A stretch of 64,000 bases of DNA from Bdellovibrio bacteriovorus (GTDB lineage Bacteria > Bdellovibrionota > Bdellovibrionia > Bdellovibrionales > Bdellovibrionaceae): contig NZ_LUKE01000001.1 of assembly GCF_001592735.1 (NCBI RefSeq), positions 2,096,058-2,160,057 on the forward strand, in the 5' to 3' direction. Positions 1-11,317 of the stretch are shown in pieces. Numbering within the stretch: position 1 is the stretch's first letter; the number at the start of each line of letters is the position of its first letter. Below the pieces are notes generated by a model. That model saw only the letters and a list, made by a program, of their open reading frames with translations. It was not told the origin of the DNA and did no database searches. A program made the translations under genes and the position numbers.

Positions 1-640
1 TTATTTTCTCAGCCGTTTCTTTATCAAAGTTATGTTCAGCGATCAGTTTTAAAATTGTCGGAAAATCTTCGACCATTTCCCAGGTGCATTGCTCCCAGTT
101 TTGACCTTCTTCAATAAGTTCATTTTTTTCTTCAGACATATTCAGTGAGCGGCCATCAAAGCGAGTGAATTCATAGCCGCCGTTGCCTAGGCTGGCGTTG
201 TTGCCGATTTTTTCAAAAGTCTTTTCTGTCGTCGTCATGGGTTCATATTCGCTGATGATTTTGGTTTCTTTGCAGTTTTCTAAAACACCGCCGCGAGTAT
301 AGCGTCCCGGTGCGGTTTGAATAGAAATATGAAAGCTGTCGTTGTAGGCGTTGATATATCCGGAGTCCGAAGCAGCCAAAAGTTCGCCGTTAGAGCGGCC
401 TTCGCCAAAGAGAAAATAATATCCTTGGTTTGCCGGGGCATTAATAAAAGCGCCATCGATTTTACGAGTGATGGTGATTTCGTTAAGATCCACGAGCTGC
501 ACATCAAAGGCTTGATTTGCTCCGATGGCGGCGGAGTCTGCACTAGAGACGCAGGTATACACTCGTTCGTCTCGACCATAGCGCTTAGCAAAGACGGATG
601 AGGAGGAAAGCACGATTATTAGAGCTAAAAGGGGACGCAT
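1..640 (-). CDS. Secreted protein of unknown function, 3' end beyond the window
   Basis: Reading from an ATG at 638-640 to the window edge gives 213 codons with no stop, so the gene is cut at its 3' end. The N-terminus is a Sec signal peptide: basic Arg2, hydrophobic core about residues 4-13, and a VFA cleavage site at residues 16-18. An AAGGAG ribosome binding site (646-651 on the complement) supports the start. The mature part has a few cysteines (near residues 33, 128 and 184), so a disulphide is possible. I do not recognise a domain. It is divergent from ftsB. Presumably periplasmic or exported (inference). Confidence 0.7.
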   Translation of the reverse strand, partial: MRPLLALIIVLSSSSVFAKRYGRDERVYTCVSSADSAAIGANQAFDVQLVDLNEITITRKIDGAFINAPANQGYYFLFGEGRSNGELLAASDSGYINAYNDSFHISIQTAPGRYTRGGVLENCKETKIISEYEPMTTTEKTFEKIGNNASLGNGGYEFTRFDGRSLNMSEEKNELIEEGQNWEQCTWEMVEDFPTILKLIAEHNFDKETAEKI

Positions 641-835
641 TGGAACTCCTTGAATGCGGTCTTTTTAGCTCAATGGCCTAAGTATTAAAAATGTATAAAT
701 ATCTTTGTTATATTCTTAAACCGCATATAAAATAAGACGGCCTCAATGCCGAGTGAAACAACCTCTATCGTGACTTCTGCCAGACTAGACCATGCAAAGC
801 TGGCAGAAGAATTCAGGGACTGATTAAATAATTAC
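641..835. other. Intergenic region with inverted repeat and a possible 25-codon ORF
   Basis: AT-rich divergent spacer. A perfect 9-bp inverted repeat, TTCTGCCAG (775-783) and CTGGCAGAA (800-808), lies upstream of ftsB with a 16-nt loop and no T-run, so it is not an obvious terminator. An ATG at 746 opens a 25-codon frame ending at 823, spanning the repeat, but no convincing ribosome binding site precedes it. TATATT-like hexamers near 700-715 could be promoter -10 elements. Confidence 0.35.
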
Positions 836-1141
836 ATGTCTTACAGTAAGTTCGCGATCGGTCTTCGTCGTTTTTTAAATCATCCCGCAAAAGTGGCGTT
901 GTGCTGTCTGGGGATTTTTGTTGTTTCCATTATCTTGAATGGAAATCTATTTCGCTTGTGGAGCTTGCACCGTGATTTTGATCGAATCACTGTGGACATT
1001 TCTCAAGCAAAAGCGAACATTGCGAGCCTTTCTGACCAACTGAAGCAAGCCAAAGATCCAGCCTTTATTGAGCGCCAGGCCCGCGATAAATTAGATCTGG
1101 CGGGTGAGCATGATCTGGTTTTTGTTTTTCCTGAACAATAG
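836..1141 (+). CDS. ftsB: FtsB/DivIC-family septum formation protein
   Basis: A 101-residue bitopic protein. Residues about 19-41 form one transmembrane helix, followed by a heptad-type coiled coil (about 45-75). It ends with the family's typical ERQARDKLDLAGEHD segment, in which a conserved Glu-Arg-x-Ala-Arg stretch precedes a short C-terminal strand. FtsB/DivIC proteins bind FtsL in the divisome and link early to late division proteins at the inner membrane. The length is normal for the family. It stands alone between a divergent secreted-protein gene and a small HTH gene. No terminator is evident after it. The family call is secure; ftsB rather than another DivIC-like paralogue is inferred. 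Confidence 0.8.
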   Translation: MSYSKFAIGLRRFLNHPAKVALCCLGIFVVSIILNGNLFRLWSLHRDFDRITVDISQAKANIASLSDQLKQAKDPAFIERQARDKLDLAGEHDLVFVFPEQ

Positions 1142-1177
1142 TCTAGCAACACGTCGCATAATCGAGTGTCTCTGCGC

Positions 1178-1216
1178 TATAATACCACTAGTATTCTGGC
1201 TCTAGTTACCTGCCAG
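1178..1216 (+). promoter_or_regulatory. Possible promoter and small inverted repeat upstream of the HTH gene
   Basis: A perfect TATAAT is at 1178-1183, but the hexamer at the right distance upstream (CGCATA) is a poor -35. It is followed by a 5-bp inverted repeat CTGGC (1196-1200)/GCCAG (1212-1216). The repeat would lie in the 5' leader of the HTH protein mRNA and could be its own operator (inference). Confidence 0.35.
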
Positions 1217-1284
1217 ATGGCCAATGAATTTAGATCTTTAGGTTGATCAAATCTTCAAGTGTGTTCGTTGGCAGAGAGGTTATT

Positions 1285-1587
1285 ATGATTGAAAATCAAG
1301 CGCCCCGCTGGACGAAAGAAAACATCCGCTCTTTGCGTCTTCGTCTGGGCTGGAGCAAATCTGAACTTGCTTATCGTCTTCACTGTTCACCCGCTCAAGT
1401 CGACCAATGGGAAAACCAAAGCTCTTCCGCGATGGACCCTAATATCTCATCGGCCTTAGAAATCATCCTTCGACAGGCCGAAGCTTGCAGTGAAGAAGTT
1501 CACTTCACTCCCGCTGCTGAAAATCAATGCGATAAAAAAGCGTTAGAGCAAATCGACTTTTCATTGGTGAAAGCCGAGCTCGAATAA
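1285..1587 (+). CDS. Small helix-turn-helix DNA-binding protein (Xre-like)
   Basis: A 100-residue protein if started at ATG 1285, which has a GAGAGG ribosome binding site at 1274-1279. An upstream TTG at 1243 is in frame but unsupported. Residues about 9-40 resemble an Xre/Cro-type helix-turn-helix (ENIRSLRLRLGWSKSELAYRL, then CSPAQVDQWENQ), where the second helix and WEN pattern are typical of Xre. The C-terminal half is acidic and has no recognised domain. A cytoplasmic transcription regulator with unknown target. It sits just upstream of polA in the same direction, 59 bases away, so co-transcription is possible. Confidence 0.65.
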   Translation: MIENQAPRWTKENIRSLRLRLGWSKSELAYRLHCSPAQVDQWENQSSSAMDPNISSALEIILRQAEACSEEVHFTPAAENQCDKKALEQIDFSLVKAELE

Positions 1588-1646
1588 GCTCAGAAAATAC
1601 GATCAATCGTCGACAATCAAAGGCTCTGGGTGTACACCTAGTGCCT

Positions 1647-4226
1647 ATGAAAAAGCTCTATCTTATCGATGTGAGCGCGATGTTTTTTCGCGCCTTTTAT
1701 GCCATCCGCCCTTTAACTTCTCCGTCAGGAGTTCCGGTCAACGCGGTTTATGGTTTTCTTTCCATGCTTATCAAGTTGATGAAAGAAGAAAAACCGGAAT
1801 ATTTGGTTTTTTGTTACGACCGAAAAGAAGCCTCCTTCCGTAAAGATCTTTATGATGGGTACAAAGCTCATCGCACGGAAATGCCGGATGACTTACAAAA
1901 ACAAGTTCCTTACATCAAAAAATTGGCAGAGCTTTTAGGGATTCCGGCGCTCGAAGTTCCCGGCTATGAAGCCGACGATATTATCGGCGCATTAACCAAA
2001 TGGGGCCGCCATCACGACATGGAAGTTTTCATCGTCAGTGGCGATAAAGATTTCGGTCAGCTGGTGCAACCTCACGTATGGCTTTACGATACGATGAAAG
2101 AAGTCCGTTATGATGCGGCCGGCGTTTTGGCTAAATGGGGAGTTCGCCCTGATCAGTTCATCGATTATCTTTCCATCGTCGGCGATGCTTCGGATAATGT
2201 TCCGGGAGTTAAAGGTATTGGTGAAAAAGGGGCCGTTAAGCTTTTGCAGCAATTTAAATCTCTTGAGGATATTTACGAAAATATCGATCAGGTGGAAGGC
2301 AAAAGTGTTAAAGAAAAACTGATCGCTTCTAAAGACAACGCCCTTCTATCCAAAAAATTAGTTACCATCGTCGATTCTGTGCAAGTACCAGAAGCTTATG
2401 AAGCCTACCGTTTACAGCCTTGGAAAACCGACGAATTAAGAGCATTGCTGCAAGAGCTGAATTTTAAAACTTTCGAAAAGAATCTTTTTGGCTCTAATGC
2501 CGACACGGTGACAGCACCCAGCTTTGTTTCCACGGCGAGCACGACGGCCGTCGCCGCGGCACCAAAAGAATCAGAAGAAGTCACTCCTGTTCTTGTCATT
2601 GCCAAAGATGATCGTGAATTTAATCAGCGTTCGATGAATACGCGTGAATTGGCAGAGTTCTTACACGAAGACCAGCATCTGTGGGGTTTTTCGGATACGC
2701 GTGGAGTGTTTGTTGGGACAGACACCGACCTTATCGAAGTCAGCGATTTTGAATACCTAGGAAAACTCACGGACACGTTCAAGGTTCGTTGGTGCGGTTT
2801 TGATTTGAAATCTTTCTGGCACAAAATGGGGGCAAGAACGCCCATCGCCTCTTGGGATTCGCAATTGGCGGCTTATGTGCTTAAGGCCGGCGACGTTTCT
2901 GACTTTGGCAAGGTGTACACCAAGTACATGGCCGATGTTTTGCCAGAGCTGGCATCACCCACTCAGCTTTTCAATGCCCATCGCAATTTTGCCGCGACAA
3001 TGAAAGATCATTTGCACAAAGTAAATGGTCAAAAAGTCTTTGAAGATTTCGACTTGCCATTAGCCCGCATTCTTTTGTCGATGGAACGACTTGGAATCCG
3101 CATTGATACAGATTTATTAAAGAAACAAAGTGCCGATCTGCAAACAGAAATTGCCGCCTTAGAAAAAGCCATTCACGCGGAATCGGGTGAAAGCTTTAAC
3201 ATCGGAAGTCCTAAGCAATTAGGTGTCATTCTGTTTGAAAAAATGAAGTTGCCAGCAGGTAAAAAAACCAAAACAGGCTATTCAACAGATGAAGAAGTGC
3301 TTTTGGGTTTAGAGCATCCCATTGCTAAATTAATTCTGCAATGGCGTGAGCTATCAAAATTGAAATCTACATATGTCGATGCATTGCCAACCATGGTCAG
3401 CCCCAAAGACGATCGCGTGCACACTACGTTTAATCAGGCGCTGACGACCACGGGCCGACTTTCAAGTACGGCGCCGAATTTACAAAATATTCCAATTCGC
3501 ACGGCGCGCGGGCAACAGGTTCGTAAGGCCTTTATCGCCGCTCCACGTATGAAGCTTTTGTCGGTCGACTATTCGCAAATTGAACTGCGTATTTTAGCCC
3601 ATATTTCTGAAGATCCAAATCTGTGTAAAGCTTTTGCGGAAGATTTAGATATTCATGCGGCGACCGCGGCTGAAATTTACGGCGTGGAACTTAAAGATGT
3701 TACTTCCGATTTACGTCGTTCCGCCAAAGCCGTAAACTTCGGGATCGCCTATGGGCAGGGGGCTTTCGGTTTAGCGGAAAACTTAGGAATTTCGCGCACG
3801 GAAGCTAAAGACATCATCGATCGCTATTTCACTCGATTTAAAAATGTGCGTGAATATATCGACAACACGATCAAGCTGGCTCACGAAAAGGGATATGTTG
3901 AAACCTTATTTGGCCGTCGTCGTTACATTGATGAACTTCATTCTAAAAACATGGCTTTAAAAAAGTTCGGGGAACGCGCTGCGATCAATGCCCCTATCCA
4001 AGGAACGGCCGCGGATCTGGTAAAAAAGGCCATGATCGAGGTTCACGAAAAAGTTCCAGTGCGAATGCTATTGCAAGTGCATGACGAATTGATTTTCGAA
4101 GAAACGGAAGAAAATCTTTTGAAATATGCACCGCAAGTCGTTTCCCTCATGGAATCCGTGACGCCGTTACGAGTGCCTTTGAAAGTAAATTATGCGATTG
4201 GGAATAATTGGGACGAGTCGCACTAG
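1647..4226 (+). CDS. polA: DNA polymerase I
   Basis: An 859-residue protein from ATG 1647 (a GTG at 1641 is an alternative). The order is the 5'-nuclease domain (about 1-290, with DDIIGALT and GDKDFGQLV acidic motifs), a 3'-5' exonuclease-like domain (about 315-480) and the polymerase domain. Polymerase motifs are intact: motif A DYSQIELR from residue 641, motif B RRSAKAVNFGIAYG, motif C VHDELIFE. It fills gaps and removes RNA primers in replication and repair. Oddity: the exonuclease domain lacks the DxE metal ligands (GFSDTRG where FDTET is expected) and the late YxxxD motif, so proofreading is probably absent, as in Taq polymerase. The motif reading is direct; loss of activity is inference. 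Confidence 0.95.
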   Translation: MKKLYLIDVSAMFFRAFYAIRPLTSPSGVPVNAVYGFLSMLIKLMKEEKPEYLVFCYDRKEASFRKDLYDGYKAHRTEMPDDLQKQVPYIKKLAELLGIPALEVPGYEADDIIGALTKWGRHHDMEVFIVSGDKDFGQLVQPHVWLYDTMKEVRYDAAGVLAKWGVRPDQFIDYLSIVGDASDNVPGVKGIGEKGAVKLLQQFKSLEDIYENIDQVEGKSVKEKLIASKDNALLSKKLVTIVDSVQVPEAYEAYRLQPWKTDELRALLQELNFKTFEKNLFGSNADTVTAPSFVSTASTTAVAAAPKESEEVTPVLVIAKDDREFNQRSMNTRELAEFLHEDQHLWGFSDTRGVFVGTDTDLIEVSDFEYLGKLTDTFKVRWCGFDLKSFWHKMGARTPIASWDSQLAAYVLKAGDVSDFGKVYTKYMADVLPELASPTQLFNAHRNFAATMKDHLHKVNGQKVFEDFDLPLARILLSMERLGIRIDTDLLKKQSADLQTEIAALEKAIHAESGESFNIGSPKQLGVILFEKMKLPAGKKTKTGYSTDEEVLLGLEHPIAKLILQWRELSKLKSTYVDALPTMVSPKDDRVHTTFNQALTTTGRLSSTAPNLQNIPIRTARGQQVRKAFIAAPRMKLLSVDYSQIELRILAHISEDPNLCKAFAEDLDIHAATAAEIYGVELKDVTSDLRRSAKAVNFGIAYGQGAFGLAENLGISRTEAKDIIDRYFTRFKNVREYIDNTIKLAHEKGYVETLFGRRRYIDELHSKNMALKKFGERAAINAPIQGTAADLVKKAMIEVHEKVPVRMLLQVHDELIFEETEENLLKYAPQVVSLMESVTPLRVPLKVNYAIGNNWDESH

Positions 4227-4229
4227 GTG

Positions 4230-4862
4230 CTACTCAGTCTCCCAGCCCACCACGCGACCGGCTTCAAAATAGACCATGCGGGTTTCTTGACGGAACCCTT
4301 GCGAGGTTGAAACTTGTCGTTGGTATTTCCAGCGTTCGTTTTTGTAAATAGGATTGCCAGACACTTCAACGCTGGCGGGCTCGCCCCAGGATTTACGCAC
4401 ATAATCTTGTGGCATTCCCACAGCGATATCTTGAGTTTCAATAAGATCTTTCATTTCTTGTTTGGGCGCTTGCGAGCGTGACCAAATATTTTGCTTATTC
4501 ATCCACTGCTGACGGCCTTCAACCGAAGGAATGCTTAAGAAGGCGGCCTTTTCTTCGTCATTGCGCAGCCAAGGTAAAACTTTGGAATACTGTTCGCGCT
4601 CTTTTCTGGATCCCAAGGTGCGTTCCAGATCGCGCACTTTTTGGCGATCACGAATCTGGGTGAGGTCATTCGCCGACAAAGAGCTGGGGTCTTTTCCTAA
4701 TTCATAAGCCGTCTTAGCCGTATTACGGTCATAACGAGGTCGGGGATTGGAGTCAGCATATTGAAGTTCGTCTTGATAGCCACTGTAACCACTGCTCGCG
4801 GAACGTTGCATGTGAGCACAACCGGCTAAGCCCAAAAGTGAAATCAAAAGCCAAAACTTCAT
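4230..4862 (-). CDS. Lipoprotein with BamE/SmpA-like C-terminal segment
   Basis: A 210-residue protein with a lipoprotein signal peptide: hydrophobic residues 4-12 and lipobox LAGC with Cys15. The middle is charged and polar (about 30-125). Residues about 147-185 contain a GMPQDYVRKSWGEP pattern followed by an aromatic-rich strand (NERWKYQR), the layout of BamE/SmpA-OmlA-type domains in small outer-membrane lipoproteins. It may be a periplasm-facing envelope lipoprotein, but this is not BamE itself by length or context. It converges on polA with only three bases between stop codons, so antisense read-through is possible. Function unknown. Confidence 0.65.
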   Translation of the reverse strand: MKFWLLISLLGLAGCAHMQRSASSGYSGYQDELQYADSNPRPRYDRNTAKTAYELGKDPSSLSANDLTQIRDRQKVRDLERTLGSRKEREQYSKVLPWLRNDEEKAAFLSIPSVEGRQQWMNKQNIWSRSQAPKQEMKDLIETQDIAVGMPQDYVRKSWGEPASVEVSGNPIYKNERWKYQRQVSTSQGFRQETRMVYFEAGRVVGWETE

Positions 4863-4967
4863 AGTGTGTCCTTCCCTATGTATTTATCCTAGCCTATGAC
4901 AAAGTGTTTATAAATTGTTCTTGCGGGCGATTTGGTTCTTTTCTTACAATCGTCTTGGGAGAACGTA

Positions 4968-5942
4968 TTGGCTGATACTGAAAACACGACCAAAGGCGAG
5001 GACACATCTTCGGAATCCGCAGAGGATCTCGAGGGATCTTTATCGCTTGATGATTTGGATTCCGCCATTGCGCAAGAAGATCCCGAGTTTGCTGCTTCGC
5101 TTGACGGCATTGGGCCCGACGATCCAAAGCATGTTATTTACGAAGAGGGCATCGAATTAGAGTACCGCCCCGAAGATGAATTAAAACTGTGGACCGAAAG
5201 CACGGGTTGGCGGGCGAAAGCCATCAAGATTTTTCCTTTCTTGCCGCGAATTTCTTATTTTATAAAAATGAAGCGAACGGTGGCCCGTTTTGCCTGGCAA
5301 AAATGGAAAGCCAAGGCCCGCGAATCCATTAAAAGCGCCCCGAAAAATTTCTTAGCTTGGATCAAAGCACAACTCGCGGCCTTTAAAGGCAAGATAGGCG
5401 AGGGACTTGGTGTTTTTAAAACCTATTCACTGGTTAAAAAGCTGGGGTTCGTCGGTTTAGTACTCGTGACCGGCGCGGCTATTTTTTTAGGATATCGTAT
5501 CGGAACCAAAGGCTTGATTGGCCCGGACGAAAATCTTTTTGTGGGCTCTTTGGCCGAATGGTCACAAGGCCAATACATTTATGATCCCGCGGCTCAGCAA
5601 GAATCTTTTTACGAATCCACCCGCACGTCACAAAATGTTTTATTACTTAGAAAACTTGTCGCGAATTTGAAAAGATCTGCAAATTCGGGCGACAACCCGA
5701 TGGGTGCTTTTGAGTTTTACGTAGAAGGTACGGTCTCTGAAGTCGTCATTGAAATCAAAGACCGCGAGTCAGAAATCGAAGATCTTTTTTTAAGAACCAT
5801 CGAAGAAACCACTTTTGATCAAGCGGCTTCAGGTGAAGGAAAAAGACTTCTTTGCGATCGTCTTCGCAAAGAAGTCAATAAGGTGCTGACCACCGGATTT
5901 GTTCGTAGGATCTTTATTAAAAACGCGATTATTAAACCTTAA
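4968..5942 (+). CDS. Single-pass membrane protein with FliL-like C-terminal domain
   Basis: 324 residues from a TTG start at 4968, chosen because GGGAGA lies at 4957-4962. An in-frame TTG at 4932 has no such site. The first 75 residues are strongly acidic and Ser/Asp/Glu-rich, probably cytoplasmic. A basic, Lys/Trp-rich region follows (about 80-150), then one transmembrane helix (about 163-182) and a C-terminal periplasmic domain. Its end (LRTIEETTFDQAASGEGKR, then RLRKEVNKVL) matches the FliL pattern of a helix, a 'GK..L' turn and a final strand. FliL family proteins stabilise flagellar or other motor complexes. No flagellar gene is nearby. Its 3' end overlaps the convergent sigma-54 activator gene by 11 bases. 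Confidence 0.6.
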   Translation: MADTENTTKGEDTSSESAEDLEGSLSLDDLDSAIAQEDPEFAASLDGIGPDDPKHVIYEEGIELEYRPEDELKLWTESTGWRAKAIKIFPFLPRISYFIKMKRTVARFAWQKWKAKARESIKSAPKNFLAWIKAQLAAFKGKIGEGLGVFKTYSLVKKLGFVGLVLVTGAAIFLGYRIGTKGLIGPDENLFVGSLAEWSQGQYIYDPAAQQESFYESTRTSQNVLLLRKLVANLKRSANSGDNPMGAFEFYVEGTVSEVVIEIKDRESEIEDLFLRTIEETTFDQAASGEGKRLLCDRLRKEVNKVLTTGFVRRIFIKNAIIKP

Positions 5943-7164
5943 AATTTCCAATATCGATGTTGTAGTATTTCAGTCGATCATGCAGCGTGCTCTTTGGCAT
6001 GCCCAGGTCCGAAGCTGTCCGCCGTTGGTTGCCTTTATTGGCAGTCAAGCGTTTGATGATCATCTGTTTTTCAATTTCTTTGATGACCGGCAGATTTTGA
6101 TGAAGATTTTGTTCATCTTCGTTTTGCAAGAACGTGCGATCAATTAATTTCTCAATATGGTTTTCGGTGATTTGTTCTTTAGGGAAAAGGGCGGCCGCAC
6201 GACTGACGAGGTTTTTCAACTCACGAATATTGCCGGGCCAAGAGTGTTTTTTTAAGCGTAAGATAGCACCGTGGGAAAAACGAACTCGTTGGACTTTTGC
6301 AAAAGAGTAAAGAAGATCTTCAAAGTCCTCCATACGGAAACATAAAGCGGGTGGGGTCACCGTAATAACATTCAAACGGAAATAAAGGTCCGAACGGAAT
6401 TCACCCTCGCGGATTTTTTGCGCCAAATCCTGATGGGTGGCGGCAATCACGCGAACATCGGTCATCACGTTGTGGTCGGCACCGACGGGGCGAATCTCGC
6501 CATTTTCTAAAGCCCGTAAGAGTTTGGCTTGCAGGGAATAACTCAGATCGCCAATTTCATCTAAGAACAGTGTGCCTCCGCGAGCGGCCTCAAAGGCTCC
6601 TTTACGATCATTCATGGCGCCGGTGAAACTGCCCCGGACGTGGCCGAAAAGCTCACTTTCGATCAGGGTTTCACTTAAGGCACTGCAATTGACAGAGACA
6701 TAATTTCCTTGCACGCGATTGCTAGATTCATGCAAGGCTTTGGCGATCACATCTTTACCGGTGCCCGACGGACCCAGGATCAAGACGGGATCTTTTCTTT
6801 TAGCGACGTGAACGAGCGATTGAAGTTCTTGATTCCAAACTTCGTTGCGGCTTTTGATTGGAAACTGGTTGCGGATGTCTGCTTCAAGTCCGAACACCAA
6901 CTCTTGGGATCCGAGTTGAATGATGTCGCCATCGTGTAAATAAGCTTCTAAAACTTGGGCTCCGTTAACCAAAGTCCCTTGGTTGGATCGTAGGTCGCGG
7001 ATCAGATAACCGCGGTCCTTCTTTTCGATGCGAGCGTGGCGTTCCGAAATATCTTCGCTTTTGATTTGGACCTGGCAGTGGTCATCACTGCCGATGGTGC
7101 TGAACTCGTCGAGGTTAAAGATGGTCTTTTTTTCGTTTAAAAACTTTAAAAATGGCTTCTGCAT
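5932..7164 (-). CDS. FHA-domain sigma-54-dependent transcription activator
   Basis: A 410-residue protein from ATG 7164, preferred over ATG 7182 because an AGGGAGGG site precedes it. Domains: FHA (about 1-95; ISERHA and [12 protein letters not shown] phosphothreonine-binding loops), AAA+ sigma-54 interaction domain (about 115-340; Walker A GPSGTGKD, the GAFTGA-class loop read here as GSFTGA, Walker [10 protein letters not shown]) and a Fis-type helix-turn-helix (about 360-405). It uses ATP to open sigma-54 promoters. Its input is presumably a phosphothreonine partner, rather than a receiver domain. The window also encodes RpoN at 33.6-35.0 kb. FHA-type activators are common in Myxococcus and Bdellovibrio. 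Targets are not visible. Confidence 0.88.
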   Translation of the reverse strand: MQKPFLKFLNEKKTIFNLDEFSTIGSDDHCQVQIKSEDISERHARIEKKDRGYLIRDLRSNQGTLVNGAQVLEAYLHDGDIIQLGSQELVFGLEADIRNQFPIKSRNEVWNQELQSLVHVAKRKDPVLILGPSGTGKDVIAKALHESSNRVQGNYVSVNCSALSETLIESELFGHVRGSFTGAMNDRKGAFEAARGGTLFLDEIGDLSYSLQAKLLRALENGEIRPVGADHNVMTDVRVIAATHQDLAQKIREGEFRSDLYFRLNVITVTPPALCFRMEDFEDLLYSFAKVQRVRFSHGAILRLKKHSWPGNIRELKNLVSRAAALFPKEQITENHIEKLIDRTFLQNEDEQNLHQNLPVIKEIEKQMIIKRLTANKGNQRRTASDLGMPKSTLHDRLKYYNIDIGNFKV

Positions 7165-7318
7165 GCGCCCTCCCTTATGCATTGCGCCTTATTCAAGGTC
7201 CTTGCCGATCCCAGAACGAATAAAACGAGTTCCGGACGCTTTTCGACTCAGCAGATTATTCAAGTTGCGACCCTCGTCTGAGAATTGAGAAATGCCATCT
7301 GCTCTGGTAGTCTATGTC

Positions 7319-7890
7319 ATGCCTAAGTATATCCAATTTATGAAAAGCGCCGTCCTGGCCAAAGACTATCCCGTGCACAAAATGGCCGAAGTGGCTATTG
7401 CCGGACGATCTAACGCTGGAAAATCTTCTTTCATCAATGCGCTGACTCGCGACAAGGTGGCGAAGGTCAGTTCGACGCCAGGGAAAACTCGCTTGCTGAA
7501 TTTCTTTAACATGGCGGACTCTTATGTTTTGGTGGATATGCCGGGGTACGGATTTGCGTCGCGTTCGCATTCTGAAGTTTTAGAATGGCATGAAATGATT
7601 GAAGCATATCTGATGACCCGTGAAAATCTGGTAGGTTTGATTTTGGTGATGGATATTCGCCGTGAATGGACTGCCGATGAAGAGCTGCTTAAAAAATTCT
7701 CGGACGAACGGGGCTTTCCTTTGGCTATCGTTTTAACTAAAGCAGACAAGATGTCTCGCAATCAGATGATGTCGGCAGCGATGAAGATGAAAAAGGTTTC
7801 GGGGCTTAGTGCTGTGTTCCCGGTGTCCTCATTGAAAAAAACCGGCCAAGATGAAATCGAACGTTATGTTTTTGAAAATTGGGTGAAGCA

Positions 7891-7894
<4 letters not shown>
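7319..7894 (+). CDS. engB: Ribosome biogenesis GTPase EngB (YsxC/YihA)
   Basis: 191 residues from ATG 7319; an upstream in-frame ATG at 7292 is possible. GTPase motifs are in order: G1 GRSNAGKS, G3 DMPGYGFA, G4 TKADK and a G5-like VSS. This small P-loop GTPase is needed for assembly of the large ribosomal subunit in the cytoplasm. The length is normal. The stop codon overlaps the kdsB start (ATGA at 7891-7894), so the two are translationally coupled, heading the engB-kdsB-pyrG-kdsD transcription unit. Confidence 0.92.
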
Positions 7895-10322
<2,428 letters not shown>

Positions 10323-10336
10323 TTCTAGAGGTATAA

Positions 10337-11317
10337 ATGTCCAAGATTATAGAGCAAGGTTTGAAAGTATTGGAAGTCGAAGCGCAGGCCATCTTAGGTT
10401 TGCGTGAACGCATCGGTGCTGACTTCGAAAAGGTCGTTAAAATGGTTACCGCTTGTAAAGGCAAACTCATCCTTACGGGAATGGGAAAGTCTGGACAGAT
10501 TGCGCGTAAGCTTGCCAGTACATTTTCTTCTACCGGAACACCGGCGGTTTATTTACATCCAGGGGAAAGTTCTCATGGGGACATGGGCGTTATCGAAAAC
10601 GATGACCTTATCATTGCGCTGTCTTATGGCGGTGAGGTTCCCGAATTCGGTGCGCTTTATAAGTTTATCGCGCGCAAAGGTTTGCCTTTGGTGGCCATCA
10701 CGGGAAAGGCAGAGTCTTCTTTAGCAAAATCGGCGCAAGCTGTTTTAAATGTACATGTTCCGGAAGAAGCTTGTCCTTTGGGCTTAGCTCCTACGGCAAG
10801 CAGCACAGCCACACTGGCAATGGGTGATGCTGTAGCTATGGCCGTCATGGCTGAAAAAGGATTCAGCTCGGAGGATTTTGCGATCTTCCATCCAGGTGGC
10901 AGCTTGGGCTATCGTCTTTTAACTTTGGTGAAAGATGTCATGCACACGGGGGACGCTTTACCTACGGTGAAACTTGAGACGCCGATTCGCGAAGTGTTTT
11001 CAATTATGACCCACAAAGATGTGCGTGGTGCTGCGGGTGTGGTGGACGAAAAAGGGGACCTAGTAGGAGTGATCACCGACGGTCAGATTCGTCGTCGCTT
11101 AGAAAAAAGCAATGATCCGCTGACAGGTTTTGCAAAAGATCTTATGACCACCAACCCTCGCACCGTGGATGCTAACGAGTTGGCGGAAAAAGCACTCTTT
11201 GTCATGGAGCAGTTCCAGATCAATATGTTGTTCGTTTTGGATAAAGATGCCACCCAGGCTCGCAAGCCCGTGGGTATTTTACATGTCCAAGATCTCTTGC
11301 GCGCGAAAGTGCGCTAG
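10337..11317 (+). CDS. kdsD: Arabinose-5-phosphate isomerase (KpsF/GutQ family)
   Basis: 326 residues; an AGAGG site precedes ATG 10337. An N-terminal SIS sugar isomerase domain (about 30-180) has GMGKSGQIARKLAS and HPGESSHGD, with a second catalytic-type His in IFHPGGSLGYRL near residue 190. Two CBS repeats follow (about 205-325; VKDVMHTGDALP and AKDLMTTNPRTV). It converts ribulose-5-phosphate to arabinose-5-phosphate, the first step of Kdo synthesis. It lies 14 bases after pyrG. Its stop overlaps that of the convergent PPK2 gene in a shared CTAG. Confidence 0.94.
   Translation: MSKIIEQGLKVLEVEAQAILGLRERIGADFEKVVKMVTACKGKLILTGMGKSGQIARKLASTFSSTGTPAVYLHPGESSHGDMGVIENDDLIIALSYGGEVPEFGALYKFIARKGLPLVAITGKAESSLAKSAQAVLNVHVPEEACPLGLAPTASSTATLAMGDAVAMAVMAEKGFSSEDFAIFHPGGSLGYRLLTLVKDVMHTGDALPTVKLETPIREVFSIMTHKDVRGAAGVVDEKGDLVGVITDGQIRRRLEKSNDPLTGFAKDLMTTNPRTVDANELAEKALFVMEQFQINMLFVLDKDATQARKPVGILHVQDLLRAKVR

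Noticed and set aside
317..601. Plus-strand frame inside the first gene
   Set aside because: The minus frame has a signal peptide, ribosome binding site and continues through the edge; the plus frame has none of these.
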